Source: Bedellia somnulentella
Lineage: Eukaryota > Arthropoda > Insecta > Lepidoptera > Bedelliidae
Direction: 5' to 3'
Assembly: GCA_963576735.1 (NCBI GenBank)
Contig: OY755183.1
Coordinates: 15,767,213-15,831,212 of the forward strand
Length of the DNA: 64,000 nt
Position 1 is the first letter of the stretch; each line of letters starts with the position of its first letter. Position numbers and translations under genes: made by a program. Below, in pieces: positions 30,849 to 42,742 of this stretch. The notes under the pieces are model-generated. The model searched no databases and had not been told where the DNA came from. It saw only the letters and a program-made list of their open reading frames with translations.

Positions 30849-31101
30849 GTGCCAATAGGGCCATGTAGTGCCGGCTTAGAATGTCGCTGCCCCTTTCTAC
30901 CCACGGGTGTCGTAAGAGGCGACTAAGGGTATTCGGGCTTTTTATTGGATTTTTGGGCGATGCGGTTGGAGACCCATCACCAAAAACCTTTATTTTACCA
31001 TCTTTTCCCCACTCAACTTCCAAAAGTGGCTGAGGAATTTATAATTTCTTAGCTCTGGCTACCCCTTCCAGGGAAATATAGCCGTGAGTAAATATATGTA
31101 T
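30849..31101 (+). mobile_element. Family A copy (A2)
   Basis: Full-length A2, flanked by TATACAATAAT (about 30838-30848 and 31103-31113). About ten extra bases precede the canonical head. It lies against the next, older A copy. Confidence 0.85.
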
Positions 31102-31111
31102 GTATACAATA

Positions 31112-31312
31112 ATGCTGTGTAGCGTCGGTTTAGAATGACATTAACCGTTTTTATAATACTTAAGAGGTGTCTTAAGATATAGGGGCTTTTGAGTAATAGA
31201 TTAAACGATGTGGCTGGAGCTAGTAACTTTACCCTACTCCACTTCCAAAATTGGCTGAAAATGTTTAATTTTGAAGCCCTGGCTACCCCTCTTATGGGAA
31301 AATTATTGTATG
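31112..31312 (+). mobile_element. Family A copy, decayed
   Basis: GCTGTGTAGCGTCGG head, ATAGGGGCTTTTGAG, ACGATGTGGCTGGAG and CCTGGCTACCCCTC remain. Many internal deletions. Confidence 0.65.
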
Positions 31313-31315
31313 TAT

Positions 31316-31567
31316 TACATACATACATACATATACTCACGGCTATAAATCCCTTAACGGGGTAGCCAGAGCTTTGGAATGAGAAATTCCTCAGCCACTT
31401 TTGGTAGTTGATTTGGGAAAAGATGGTAATAATAAATGTTTTCGGTGACGGGTCTCCAACCACATCGCCCAAAAATCACTTAAAAAGCCCCTATACCCTT
31501 AGTCGCCTCTTACGATCACCCACGGGTAGAAATGGGGTAGTGTTATTCTAAGCCGACACTACACGGC
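31316..31567 (-). mobile_element. Family A copy (A3)
   Basis: Full-length minus copy with A3 markers (TTAACGGGGTAGCC, TTTGGAATGAGAAATTCC). Confidence 0.87.
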
Positions 31568-31764
31568 AATGTATTACTTACGTATTAATAAAATGTATTG
31601 GATTGACGCTAACAACAATAATTACAGTTTAAAAGCATAATGTTAAATGCATTGTGTAGACTGCGCAATATACCAACCGCAAGAAATTGTGAGAAACCTA
31701 GCAAGATTAAACGAACATAGGTACTCATGTTGGTAAATACAATACGATTTGTTTATTACTACAT

Positions 31765-31904
31765 TTACATACATATACTCACGGCCATATATATCTAGAA
31801 GGGGTAAACAGAGCTACAGAATGAGAAATTCTTCAGCTGCTTTTGGAAGTCGACACCACACAACTAGATTAGCTTAGCATATAAGGAAAGCACTACCCCA
31901 TTTT
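31765..31904. mobile_element. Family A copy, rearranged (possible second inversion)
   Basis: 31765-31850 is the 3' half in minus orientation. 31871-31904 (AGCTTAGCATA... GCACTACCCCATTTT) looks like the head in plus orientation. The arrangement fits twin priming, but decay makes it uncertain. Confidence 0.45.
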
Positions 31905-32378
31905 ATATACGGTTGACATTATATTTATGTATTAACGAAATAACATAAATTTTAATACTGTTCGAATTGAGATAAAAGGCTTATCTTGTTTTTTTTTGTT
32001 GTTAAAAAGTTTATTTTATATAGATACAAGTTTTAAAGTTTATGCTACATCCTTTCAGGATGCATGTACTTCCCTATATAAATATTACATCATACATATG
32101 TATGCAAATAAATAAATTGAAATTTAAAAATTAAATATTTTTTTGCGAAATCAATCCTTGGCCTAAACATTGGTTTAACCTCCGCACTATCATAGAAAGC
32201 GAGAACTCAAAAATTTAACAATTCGTTGACTAAACTACGACTCTACTTACCCGAAATAATAATATAAAGATTCTTCATTGTCATGAGCCGAGTGACCGGA
32301 TGTGTAGGGCAAGTGGTCAATTGATTCGATTGGACTTCCGGCAAACAATTGTCAACATGACAAAGATGGAGTCTCTAT

Positions 32379-32379
<1 letters not shown>
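31905..32379. other. No recognisable feature
   Basis: AT-rich. Nothing recognised. Confidence 0.4.

Positions 32380-32423
<44 letters not shown>
32380..32423 (+). repeat. A44 homopolymer run
   Basis: 44 consecutive A, followed by CTTTATTAACATAAGC. On the minus strand this reads ...AATAAAG then T44, resembling an element 3' end joined to a homopolymer tract. Confidence 0.8.
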
Positions 32424-32425
<2 letters not shown>

Positions 32426-33500
32426 TTATTAACATAAGCGATTAAAATAACATACAACAAGCTTTCACTAGTTCACTACACTAGGCAATGCCTGTATCGC
32501 AGCGAACATTTAATAATTACAAATACATTTTTACTAAATTTTACAATACTATGCATTTAATTAAAAACTAGGAAAAACTAATACTAAAAAAAAAAACAAA
32601 AATGGACTTACAATCTATAATCAAAAACTAATTATGGAAAACTATACTATACAATTAAGGTAAAAAAGATAATGAATTAAAAAAAAAAAAAAAAAAACTA
32701 AATTATTATATAATAGACACGTACTTAATCTAGCTCTTGCCGCTGCATGTGTAGGTGTAAGGTATGTATAAGGAAAAGTGTGTTTATGTTAGTATGTAGG
32801 TGAGTGTGTAAGTGTTTGAGAATGTGTGCGTAATAGTGCGTATATTGCTCTTATTTAATAACTTTCATTATGTCTTCTGTTTCCCTGTATGTCATCAAGA
32901 TGGCGGGAAAGATTATATTCGTTTGAAATGTTTGAGCGCAGCTAGGTGTTATTTGTGATATGATAAGAGACAATAGTTTTAATAGAAAATCTGATGATTT
33001 ATCTAGTTAGTTTAGATATATTTGAAGTTATATATTACATTCTAAAGAGTTCTGAACTTCGTCAATAAAAATGGAGTCCTGTCGTTGTTGGCCGAAACCA
33101 CTCAACCAACCAACCAAAAATATTAATACAAAACTACAACCTTGAGAAGAAACATAAGCTACATATCATCACGCTACATTTCATAAGAAAGGCACAGTGA
33201 TTAAAAAAGGCCACAGTTTTAGATTTAAAAAAAAACACTACCTGGGCGGTCGATTAGTCGATACATAAATGTGTTTTCCATTCACTTTAAACTTAATAAT
33301 GAGAAACTTAAACACCAGTTAGTTCCATATTAATGTGTAAGTAATTCATTTCAACCACCCCTTTGCCAAATTCCCAGGATATTAATTTAATAGCGTGATG
33401 CTGCTCGAAAGGTAAATTACAACACCTTGAGACGTTTAATATCGGTAACAAGGGTTCTATTTCGGTTAACTCTATATCGCACGTAAATTATATCAAAATT
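32424..33500. other. Possible minus-oriented retroposon body, otherwise unrecognised
   Basis: AT-rich with further A runs (32681-32697). If AATAAAG at the left edge is a polyadenylation signal, this would be the 3' UTR of a minus-strand element. No coding motif is visible. Confidence 0.3.
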
Positions 33501-33501
33501 A

Positions 33502-33583
33502 AAGCCCCAATACCGTTAGTCGCCTTTTACGTACACCCACCGGAAGAAATAGGGTAGTGCTATTCTATGCCGGCACTACACAG
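33502..33583 (-). mobile_element. Family A head fragment (A1)
   Basis: Only head and early core (AAAGCCCCAATACCGTTAGT ... ACTACACAGC). The 3' part is missing, so it was cut after insertion. Confidence 0.75.
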
Positions 33584-33584
33584 C

Positions 33585-34690
33585 AGATTATCTAAGATAT
33601 CGAGGATATTCTGAACCAACAAAATATAACACACTAAAAACAAACACTATATAAAAATCTTAAAATAGAGTCCATAACCCTAATCTTCGCATAGCTGCGT
33701 ACCAAAGAAAGAACACTTAAGATGTAATTAGACAGACAAGCACATGAATGGGTTCCACATGGCTCAGATTCGCGATAAGGTAATAGTGTTGTCACGTGAT
33801 CGTTACGTGCCTCGCTCGCTCGACTCCATTCACGATTGATCCCGGGGTTACACTTTCTAAAACGGGTTCGTATGGTACAAACATAGAGAATTTAACTTAA
33901 TAGAACCGAAATCGAACGTACTTCAAAATAAAAATTGCTGCAGTTCTTCAAAAATAAATCTGTATGGGTACAAAGCTTCGAAATAAACAAAAGGCAGTTT
34001 TATATTATTTCCTGTCATTGTTATTCGATCATCTTCGCAGCTCATATATGTTCCCATCGGGCGGCTCGAGCCTGCCCTTATAGGGTGATTTGGCTACCAC
34101 ACGCTGGCCAAGTGCGGGTTGGCAGATTACCGCCTACTAACGTAATAAGGACGGAAGGCGGAAGGAACCTAATTAAAAAACGAAGGCATTTTTAACTTAT
34201 AAGCATTAATTAACGCATCAGTCACCCTTTCTCTTACCCTGCCAGCCCTTTTTATATTGCTGAAAGACCAAAAATCAAATAAAAGTCTTGATGTGAGAAA
34301 TTAGCCCGAATAGAATCTCGCGGGAAGCCACTAGGTGTTACCCGAATTTGGTGACAACTAATAAATCATTCTGTCATATCTCGGATACTCACACGATATA
34401 CATGTTTAATGAGAGACATGAGTAATACGTACCTCATTGTGACAGTCTGGACAATGAACCTACCCACACCTACCGCAATCACAGCTTTATTATATTGGTT
34501 ATTTGTTTCGTGTACAATAAGTTACGACAGTTAATATTTCAAACATTTGTGTTGGAGAGAAATGATTTCCGAAACTATTTAAGTAAATACTATTCTAATA
34601 GGTCTAAGTTTAGTTCAGACTTATACAAATAATTTTCAAATTTGCGTATTTAAGTATAAACTCATTTTGCACCTTTTAATTAAGATAATT
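33585..34690. other. No recognisable feature
   Basis: Includes a GC-richer block at about 34045-34150 (CATCGGGCGGCTCGAGCCTG). The plus frame at 33935-34195 has no domain I can support. Confidence 0.4.
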
Positions 34691-34692
34691 AA

Positions 34693-34939
34693 GCCGTGTA
34701 GTGTCGGCTTAGAATAACACTACCCCATTTCTACCCGCGGGTGATCGTAAGAGGCGACTAAGGGTTTAGGGGCTTTTAAGTGATTTTTGGGCGATGTGGT
34801 TGGAGACCCGTCACCAAAATTATTTATTATTACCATCTTTTCCCCAATAAACTTCCAAAAGTGGCTGAGGAATTTCCCATTCCAAAGCTCTGGCTACCCC
34901 ATTAAGGGATTTATAGCCGTGAGTATATGTATGTATGTA
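34693..34939 (+). mobile_element. Family A copy (A3)
   Basis: Full-length A3 with TAATTAAGATAA on both sides (about 34678-34689 and 34938-34949) as the target-site duplication. The frame at 34787-35005 is a shadow. Confidence 0.88.
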
Positions 34940-34949
34940 ATTAAGATAA

Positions 34950-35189
34950 GTTTTTTTAATACTGGAATCTTATCATTTAAGTTCACTCTTTTATTCAGTG
35001 TCTAATATATATCTAATGACAAAATAATTATTTAAACTTTAAAAATCTTTTTATGTGATTTCACTTAGTAACATTATCTCGCTCTTTCACAAAAACTTCT
35101 ACCTTACGTTGAACTTTTTCATACATACACCGACTTTAGTCTGATACGATGATGATAGTGATCAATTAATAGAGAATAATTTTAAGAAG
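34950..35189. other. No recognisable feature
   Basis: Nothing recognised. Confidence 0.35.
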
Positions 35190-35203
35190 ATGTTGTATAA
35201 ATA

Positions 35204-35438
35204 CTTTGGCCACTTTTGGAAGTTGATTGGGAAAAGATGGTTATAATAAATGTTTTTGGTGACGGGTCTCCAATCACATCGCCACAGTCGCCTCTTACGA
35301 TCACCCACGGGTAGAAATGACGTAGTGTTATTCTAAGCCGACACTACACGGCAAAAAAAAGTGGCTGAGGAATTTTTCATTCCAAAGCTCTGGCTACCCC
35401 GTTAAGGGATTTATAGTCGTGAGTATATGTATGTATGT
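35204..35438. mobile_element. Family A copy (A3) with 5' inversion (twin priming)
   Basis: 35204-35354 is the 5' half, inverted, with a deletion near 35283. 35355-35438 is the 3' half in plus orientation with hairpin and TATG tail. The two halves meet head to body at AAAAGTGGCTGAGG. ATGTTGTATAAATA lies at 35190-35203 and 35439-35452. Confidence 0.88.
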
Positions 35439-35661
35439 ATGTTGTATAAATAATTGGTATTGATATAATAGAAGCCGTGAGAATCCGGCGTACATCCAAC
35501 ATGATTGTTCTGATGTAATTATTACTACTTCAAATCACAATACACATTATATATAATTGAAGCGTGACAATTCTGCCCTGTTATGACGGCTCAGAATAAA
35601 ACAATGTCATAAATCCATGGTTTACCAATAGATTATATATCTCAATATGTATGTATCTATA

Positions 35662-35780
35662 TCTATACTTATAATAAATCTGTAGAGAGGTCAATTCTGT
35701 ACATGAAATATATTTTCAAAATAACTATCAGGTGGTGATTAGGGATCGATACTGATGCCAAAAATGCAATCAGTAAAATT

Positions 35781-35834
<54 letters not shown>

Positions 35835-36652
35835 GGTTTGTATGTTCCTTATGGAAACAAAAACTACTCGACGGATTTTGACGAAACTTGGTACAATTAT
35901 TCTTAATACTCCTGCGCAGGTTTTTGTATACTTTCCAGCAGAGTAGTAAAGGGGAATTTTGGGAAATTTTGGGAAAACGGGAGAAGTTCCTCCATTTTTT
36001 AAGCTTCTGTCGCGTGTGCAGCCTTAATGGTTAAACTTACATAGAAATCATGTATCACGGAAATATTCTTCATAAAATTACCTAAAAAAAAAATCCACAA
36101 CAGTTTATGTCTATCTTTTACGGTTGACTCACAATAACACGTGTAATTCCTGATAGCTTAGCAGTTCAGAACATTCTGATTGTATTTGTTTACTCTTACG
36201 TTTGTAAACCTCTCACTCATCCCTAATTTAAATAAGGTAACATTATTACCTATTCAATAAAAAAAGAATCATAGAAATCGGTAGAGAAACACCGAAATTA
36301 TACATAGAATAAGCCATCGCGCCCGTGACCAAAACCGAATCGTTACTAATTTACTTATAAAATACTAAATGGCGCCAGTAGTTGCATCCTACAACACGTA
36401 ATGATTTATTTTTTAGATTGTTTTAAATACTTCATAGCGTTTTATTCCAAAATTTGTTATTAAACGGAAAAACTGAACCGTTCATTAAAGCGCATTCAAA
36501 ATCACCAAACTACACTGTTTAGGGAGTGCTATAAATTTAATAAATTGAAAACATTGCGCTGAATTTCACAATGCTTGAGCAGTGACTGAAGAAAGAAACC
36601 TCAGATATTTAAAAAACAACGCTACCCGTGCGAAGCTGGGACGATCCACTAG
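35662..36652 (+). mobile_element. Helitron-like element E1
   Basis: Starts TCTATACTTATAATAAATC after an A and ends GATCCACTAG before a T, the Helitron pattern (5' TC, 3' CTAG, A^T target). No target-site duplication and no coding content, so non-autonomous. Contains a (CTGT)n array near 35783-35833. Confidence 0.8.
35783..35833 (+). repeat. (CTGT)n microsatellite in E1
   Basis: About 12 repeats. The frame reading LSVC repeats here is an artefact of the array. Confidence 0.9.
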
Positions 36653-36718
36653 TTTTAATATATAATTATAAATTATTAAGGTTCTGGCTGAAAATCAGTG
36701 GTAAAGGTATATACATAT

Positions 36719-36970
36719 ATATAAACATAAACATAAACGTTCACGCCGTTTATCCCCGAAGGGGTTAGCAGAGGTACCAATACTTCTGAACTCACATGGC
36801 AGCGCCATCTAGTGTCCAGAGAAGGTACCCACGTTTTGCTTAGACAGTGTACTCACGTGAAAGGGGCAGGCCTATCGCGGTTTTGTACGAATACACTGTC
36901 ACATGACTAAGTACAACTCAGCCATGTGGGTTTCCTCACGATGTTTTCCCTCACCGTTAACAACCATGAT
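36719..36970 (-). mobile_element. SINE family B (alternative body), 5'-truncated
   Basis: Tail complement, hairpin complement CCCCGAAGGGGTTAGCAGAG, and body including ACATGGCAGCGCCATCTAGT, a segment shared only with the copy at 42743. Ends at an (AT)n run (36969-36987). Confidence 0.8.
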
Positions 36971-36987
36971 ATATATATATATATATA

Positions 36988-37195
36988 TGCCTTTGCTATA
37001 TTGCTGAGCCAGATTCCTATTCTTGCCTCTTATTCGCATTGCACTATTTTTTAACTGAATTTGAATATGTAATTTTGTTTTTATTTCTAGTTATACTTTG
37101 TTTTTAATTTGTTTTTTTATACTTGTTATAAATATGTTGTTTTCTTTTATAAGAGACTTCGAATAAATAACTTCTTTCTTTCTTTCTTTTACATT
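36988..37195 (+). other. Retroposon-like 3' end with AATAAA and (CTTT)n
   Basis: T-rich stretch ending GAATAAATAACTTCTTTC, then CTTT repeats. Resembles the end at 12280-12310. The parent element is not identified. Confidence 0.35.
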
Positions 37196-37349
37196 CTAAT
37201 GATTACAGACACTTCATAGTGAAATAAGATACATACATACATGTCCTTGCTGAGTTAGGACCTAGTTTGTGTTAGCATAGCACTAATTATTACTTCAAAA
37301 ATATTGTTATCTCACTTTGTGTACTATTTCTTTTGTTATATTATAATAA

Positions 37350-37603
37350 GCTGTGTAGTGTCGGCTTAGAATAGCACTACCCCATTTCTTCCGGTGGGTG
37401 TACGTAAGAGGCGACTAACGGTATTGGGGCTTTTTAAAGGATTTTTGGGCGGTGCGGTTGGTCTCTAAAGACCCATCACCAACAACCTTTATCCTACCAT
37501 CTTTTCCCCACTCAACTTCCAAAAGTGGCTGAGAAATTTGTAGTTTCTCAGCTCTGGCTACCCCTTTTAGGGATTTATAGCCGTGAGTATATGTATGTAT
37601 GTA
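37350..37603 (+). mobile_element. Family A copy (A1)
   Basis: Full-length. A short insertion (TCTCTAAAG) interrupts the GGTTGG-AGACCC core. TATATTAT may be the target-site duplication. Confidence 0.85.
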
Positions 37604-37644
37604 TATTATGTTAGCATGAATAAATGAGTGATCTATATATCTAT

Positions 37645-37853
37645 CTACATACGGCTGTAATTCAGAATTAGAAATTCATTAGCCACTTTTGGAAGTTGAG
37701 AGGGGATAAGATGGAAATTAGGCTAGTTGGCCATGGGTCTTACTTAATCCACATCACCCAATAATCACTTAAAATGCCCTTAAAAAATTCTGAGTCGCCT
37801 CTTGAATTGCCACCAGTAATATTTATCATTCTAAGCCAACATTAAACAAATAG
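37645..37853 (-). mobile_element. Family A copy, decayed
   Basis: GAATTAGAAATTCATTAGCC, CCACTTTTGGAAGTTGAG, GAGTCGCCTCTTG and CATTCTAAGCCAACATTA remain in minus orientation. Confidence 0.65.
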
Positions 37854-37854
37854 T

Positions 37855-38097
37855 TGCTGTTTAGTGTCGGCTTAGAATAACGCTACCCCATTTATACCCG
37901 TGGGTGATCGTTAGAGGCGACTAAGGGTATAAGGGCTTTTCAAGTGATTTTTGGGCGACGTGGTTGGAGACCCGTTACCAAAAACATTTATTATTACCAT
38001 CTTTTCCCCACTGAACTTCCAAAAGTGGCTGGGGAATTTCTCAATCCAAAGCTCTGGCTACCCCGTTTAGGGATTTATAGCCGATTTATATGTATGT
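37855..38097 (+). mobile_element. Family A copy (A3)
   Basis: Full-length A3. The outer stem of its hairpin is decayed at the 3' side (TAGCCGATTTATATG). Confidence 0.85.
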
Positions 38098-38758
38098 ATT
38101 AAAAGTATAAAACCTACTGTTACCTAACCAAAAACCGTAGTACCATAGTAAAATGTAGCATGACTGAATATTTTTAATAATTCGCATACGAGAAAACAAT
38201 GATTACTAACAGTTTTCCTCCAAACATATAAGTTAAGAACCTACATCATTATCAAATACTTAACACCCTTAGAGACTACAGTCGTGAGGGTATCTCTAAG
38301 TAAACGGAACATCGTAAATCATATAATCCGACGTAAATCACAGTCTCCCGCCCATTCCCCGAAACTTGTGTATCTCTTATCATATCGCTTGCTAACAAAG
38401 TTAATGTTATTATAATTTGTCATTTCGCTGCTAAAGAGATTGCGAATATTCGGAATTTGCTTCTTTGAAATGTTTTATATCGTTATCCCATGTTACTGAG
38501 GTACTGTGGTGGGAGTAATTGGGAAAATGAAGATGGAGAACAGATTTTGTGTCTTATATAATGGGAAGAAATTCTTTAATTTGTCGCTGTTTTCATAATA
38601 ATAAGAGAAAGATAATGTTTTTATGGGTTAAGTTAAATGATTATATTGTTGTTTATCGAATGAATTACTCGACAATAGGAAATGAAGATATTATTGCTTA
38701 CTACCTAGCGTAGCGTATGTTAGTCAGAATAAATATGTAATTTCTATCAATTTTCATT
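38098..38758. other. No recognisable feature
   Basis: Nothing recognised. Confidence 0.4.
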
Positions 38759-38759
38759 T

Positions 38760-38862
38760 GCATCTTCACCTCTAGGGAATCGAACCCAAGAATTTCGAAT
38801 TGTAGGCCCATCGCTTTAGCAATAGACAATAGAGGCAGTTCCGACCACCTGATCATCCTTAA
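38760..38862 (-). mobile_element. tRNA-like SINE remnant
   Basis: The minus strand has a B box GGGTTCGATTCCC (near 38773-38785) and an A-box-like TTGCTAAAGCGATGGGCC upstream at tRNA spacing. Confidence 0.5.
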
Positions 38863-38932
38863 ATTAAGATGATTCCGTAAGTCGGAAGGCACGGTAAGCC
38901 ATCGTATCGGATACAATTTAGACTTCTATTAG

Positions 38933-38983
38933 TAATTTAAATCTTTTTGTTCATGAAAACCTCATGTGGGTATTATTACTAAT
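38933..38983 (-). mobile_element. Family D 3'-end fragment
   Basis: AATTTAAATCTTTTTGTTCA followed by TGAAAACCTCATGTGGG and ATTATTACTAATAAAT, as in the D units. The tRNA-like part is absent. Confidence 0.65.
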
Positions 38984-39119
38984 AAATTCTTCTAATTCTA
39001 ATTCTATTAGTAGTCATTATTCTGCTAACCCTCATTAAGCCATCGTGGTGGACTATGGCCTATGGATCGGCTCGAACCCCTCGGTGAGGGTATAATCTGT
39101 ACTGTGAAAGTTAGTACAC

Positions 39120-40980
39120 CAAGTACATAAGACCATGAAAATAATAAACCATCTGCAGATGTTATAGTTATCCTATTTCAATAATTAGGTCTTCGAAGAG
39201 CGAATATCCGTGTTATGCCCGGCAACAATCATATTAAAAAAAAATTTTTGATTGCTTTTCACTGTTGATGAAAATACACTATTTGAATAGTTGGTATTGG
39301 TTGGTAGTGCACATGAAGTATAGTGGAAATAGATAAGAATTAGATTATATTTATTAATTTCAGGTATCAAGAATGCTTCCTTAAAATTAACTTGAAATTA
39401 ATCGATAGGTAATGAATATGTATTAGTTTCAGTGCAATTACTTGTTAGGATTAGTGTACACGAAAAAAAACTTTTAGTAGGCTAAATATATAGCGAATGA
39501 ATAAGCTAACCAGTTTTTTTAGAAGTACGTAATAATGAAAAACCTACAGGTCGGTCTGCGTAAGAATATTATTATAACAGAATAGAAGATTATGCAATGT
39601 GTGTGTGAACCTAATAGCTGTAACGATGAAACATTAACTACAGATATATGCAGTTAGTTTTCACTTTAAATAAATTTCTTATATAGATACACAGTTGTGA
39701 ATCCGATATATTAAATGTATAAACAGTGCCATATAGGAAATTAATTAAATAAAATCCAGAGTTGCAGCAAAAAACAGTGGCATGATACCAATTTTGAAAT
39801 GGAATACTTATGTTTTCAGTACGTATTTGACATTCCTAACGATAGGCTCAGATATACCTAGTTCAAAAGTTTTCCTGAGATGGTTATCCACACTTTCGTT
39901 CGAGCCGGATAGATTGCTTGCTACAGGATATTAGTATTGCAAACGGTTTCTAAACCTTGCCGCCCTAAGACTATAAAATAAACAACTCTCGAAGTAGTTC
40001 AATAACAGCTACATAGAAACACGAGGCCTGCCCAGCTACAAGCATGTAATTGACACACATAACATCGCTTAATAACATAACCTACATACAGCCTACATCG
40101 GTTATTGATAATGAACTTGAACCTTTATATACCTCGCGTTTTACGTCGTATTTAGTTTTACTTAACCGCACTCGGCAACCGGTGCCAGGCGGTGCCGTGC
40201 GCCGGCGCAGCCTTGCCTCTCTTTCTAACACATATACCTGTCTCTTTCGCACCTGTTGCGGTTGTAGCTAGAGTTGACCTTGATTCTTTGGTGATTTTTT
40301 ATAGCAGCTTTTGGTGAATTAACTGTTGAGTTGTTTTCTTTCGTTGGTCTGAGTTGCAAGAAAGGTAGTGTTTGAGCCTTATTGTTGCCAATAATTGACG
40401 TTCCGGACCAGTCTGTATGATGGTTTAAGAATGAGATTTCGATTAGGAATCCTAGCGTGAATAGGACATACGTACGTAATTAATTTGAAATTACCATCAA
40501 TGTACATAGGTACGCAATTTATATTCGTTTGATGGATGTTTAACCTATTTTAATCAATGGTAAAAGATAAGAGAAACCGGTGGTGTGATTGGCAAATTGC
40601 AAATAAAGTCATCAACACACATCCATATAAATTACTATAGGAATATAATTAATAGTTATATTTAATTATTATAGGAAACCCGTATTTCCGAAGGGATGGC
40701 AGTATCATACATGAAATGCGATGAGTAGAGTGCACTACAACACACATAGCCGTAAAACGTAATGGGTAAAACCCTCCAGGAAAAGGAAACGATGGCGTTC
40801 AACATCTCATGAGTTTTCCTTATTAATTTTCTCTTAATGAAATTAAATGAAATGTCTATTATAGTACGTAACATGCAGGTTGAAAAACTGCAGTAATTCA
40901 CGAGTGCGAAATAAGAAACATTATTTATTTAATTCTTAGTCCACATAGATATTTCTGCATAGACGGGTAAGCAACTATTC
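39120..40980. other. No recognisable repeat or gene
   Basis: One of the longest stretches free of the dominant families. A GC-richer patch at 40170-40225 (GGTGCCAGGCGGTGCCGTGC) is followed by a pyrimidine-rich run. Frames at 39185-39370, 40050-40271 and 40662-40901 are not supported. Confidence 0.4.
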
Positions 40981-41044
40981 TAATGCTTTAAAGAGTTTAT
41001 TTAGTGTTGATGATGATGATGATTGTCTTTTCATTATACATACT

Positions 41045-41302
41045 GCTGTGTAGTATCGGGTTAGAATAGCACTACCCCATTTCTTCCGGTGGGTGTATGT
41101 AAGAGGCGACTAACGGTATTGGAGCTTTTAAGGGATTGTTGGGCGATGCGGTTAGAGACCCATCCCATCACCAACAACCTTTATTTTTACCATCTTTTCC
41201 CCACTCAAATTTCAAAAAGTGGCTGAGGAATTTCTAATTCTTTAGCTCTGGCTACCCCTTCCTGGGATTTATAGCCGTGAGTGTATGTATGTATGTATGT
41301 AT
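41045..41302 (+). mobile_element. Family A copy (A1) flanked by about 60-bp direct repeats
   Basis: Full-length. The flanks 40986-41044 and 41302-41364 share TTTAAAG...TTATTTAGTGTTGATG...CATTATACATAC with a few differences, much longer than the usual duplication. Confidence 0.85.
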
Positions 41303-41406
41303 TTTTAAAGCGACAGATTATTTAGTGTTGATGATGATGATGATTGTATTTTCATTATACATACAAACAGACATCTTAAGTGGGTATGAAACGACATGGT
41401 AAAGTA

Positions 41407-41628
41407 AGTCGTGTAGTATCGTCTTAGGATGTCAATACCCCTTTCTACCCACGGGTGTCTTAAGAGACGACCAAGTGGTTTTTGGGCGATGCAGTTGGAG
41501 ACCCATCACCAATGATACTTTTTTTTACCATCTTGCCCCCTATCAACTTCTAAATGTGGCTACGTTTCCAGCTATCAAGCTCTGGCTACCCCTGTTTGGG
41601 ATTTATGGCCGTGAGTATATGTTATGTT
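41407..41628 (+). mobile_element. Family A copy, older A2-like
   Basis: GTCGTGTAGTATCG head, CTTTCTACCCACGGGTGTC, and a small deletion that joins GACGACCAAG to TGGTTTTTGGGCG. Hairpin changed to CCCCTGTTTGGG. Confidence 0.75.
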
Positions 41629-41629
41629 G

Positions 41630-42410
41630 GTAAAGAAAGTACGTAGCAAATGAATGAGTTGTGTGATAAGGTAACTTAGACTTGCTTAGCTTATCACACT
41701 ATATGTTCCCTGTATGTACTTAGTGATATTTTAGTTTCATTTGTACCGTGAATGAAATACCTACTTAATCATGTCATTAGGACCCTTTGATATGTGGGAG
41801 TCATGTTAGAGCGCACACTACTGCGGACTCACTCGCACATAGCAGCATCTCACTCAATTCCTACATCGCCGAGTGTAAATCTTTTTCGAGTTAAGCATAG
41901 ATACAAATTATAAGTTGGTACACAACAGGGTGTACTGGCCAGTATATTTTTGCTGTTTCCACAGATAAAAGCAGAGAATATCGATCGACTATATATGCAA
42001 CCCTAACAAATCTTCTTTAATCACTTTTATCAACCTTTTCACACATGCTCTTTAATTATTTAGCTTTTAGTAGCTAGGTGTGAGGATTTTCCCCCTCAAT
42101 TGTTACTGACCAATGGCCTCTCATTTACATCGAATGAAAACTCATCAATGACAAGACTTATTGAATCAGTGAGTTTCCTGTAAGATGGCCGCTGACATAT
42201 CCGGCACTAAGTCAACACAATGATCTGTATTTTAGAATGCGGAAGATGCGATTGGATTTACCTGAAGTTTAGCACATAATGTGAATGATACTAAACGGCA
42301 GTACAAATAATAGTTAGCTGATTTTATATAATAGTTTACAGTACCTGGTTATTTTAAATTAAGGAAGCAATTCTGTATACCCTATTCTCAATTGTTAATT
42401 CCATTCAACA
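41630..42410. other. No recognisable feature
   Basis: A weak trace of a decayed LINE C 3' end (minus, GAGAATATCGATCGAC near 41974) is possible. Otherwise nothing recognised. Confidence 0.35.
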
Positions 42411-42416
42411 ATGAGT

Positions 42417-42650
42417 ATTTTAGAATGTCGCTACCCCTTTCTACCCACGGGTGTCTTAAGAGGCGACTAAGGGTATTGGGGCTTTTTATTTGATTTTTGG
42501 GCGATGCGGTTGGAGACCCATCACCAAAAACCTTTATTTTTACCATCTTTTCCTCACTCAACTTCCAAAAGTGGCTGAGGAATTTATAATTCCTTAGCTC
42601 TGGTTACCCCTTCTAGGAAAATATAGCCGTGAGTATATGTTATGTATGTA
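42417..42650 (+). mobile_element. Family A copy (A2), 5'-truncated
   Basis: Starts at TTTTAGAATGTCGCTACCCC, without the first 20 bases. Body and hairpin intact. GTATTTT flanks both sides. Confidence 0.85.
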
Positions 42651-42742
42651 TTTTAAGATCAAAGATAGGTTAACTGCTTATAGAATAGTCACAGAAACAG
42701 GAAAGGTCTGAGTTTGCGTCTTAGGTTGTGTAGAAATTAATA

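Noticed and set aside
31059..31472. 137-residue minus-strand frame
   Set aside because: It spans two family A copies and is a by-product of the repeat.
35755..35946. Frame encoding repeated LSVC, also at 60713-61007
   Set aside because: It translates the (CTGT)n microsatellite in Helitron-like elements and has no independent support.
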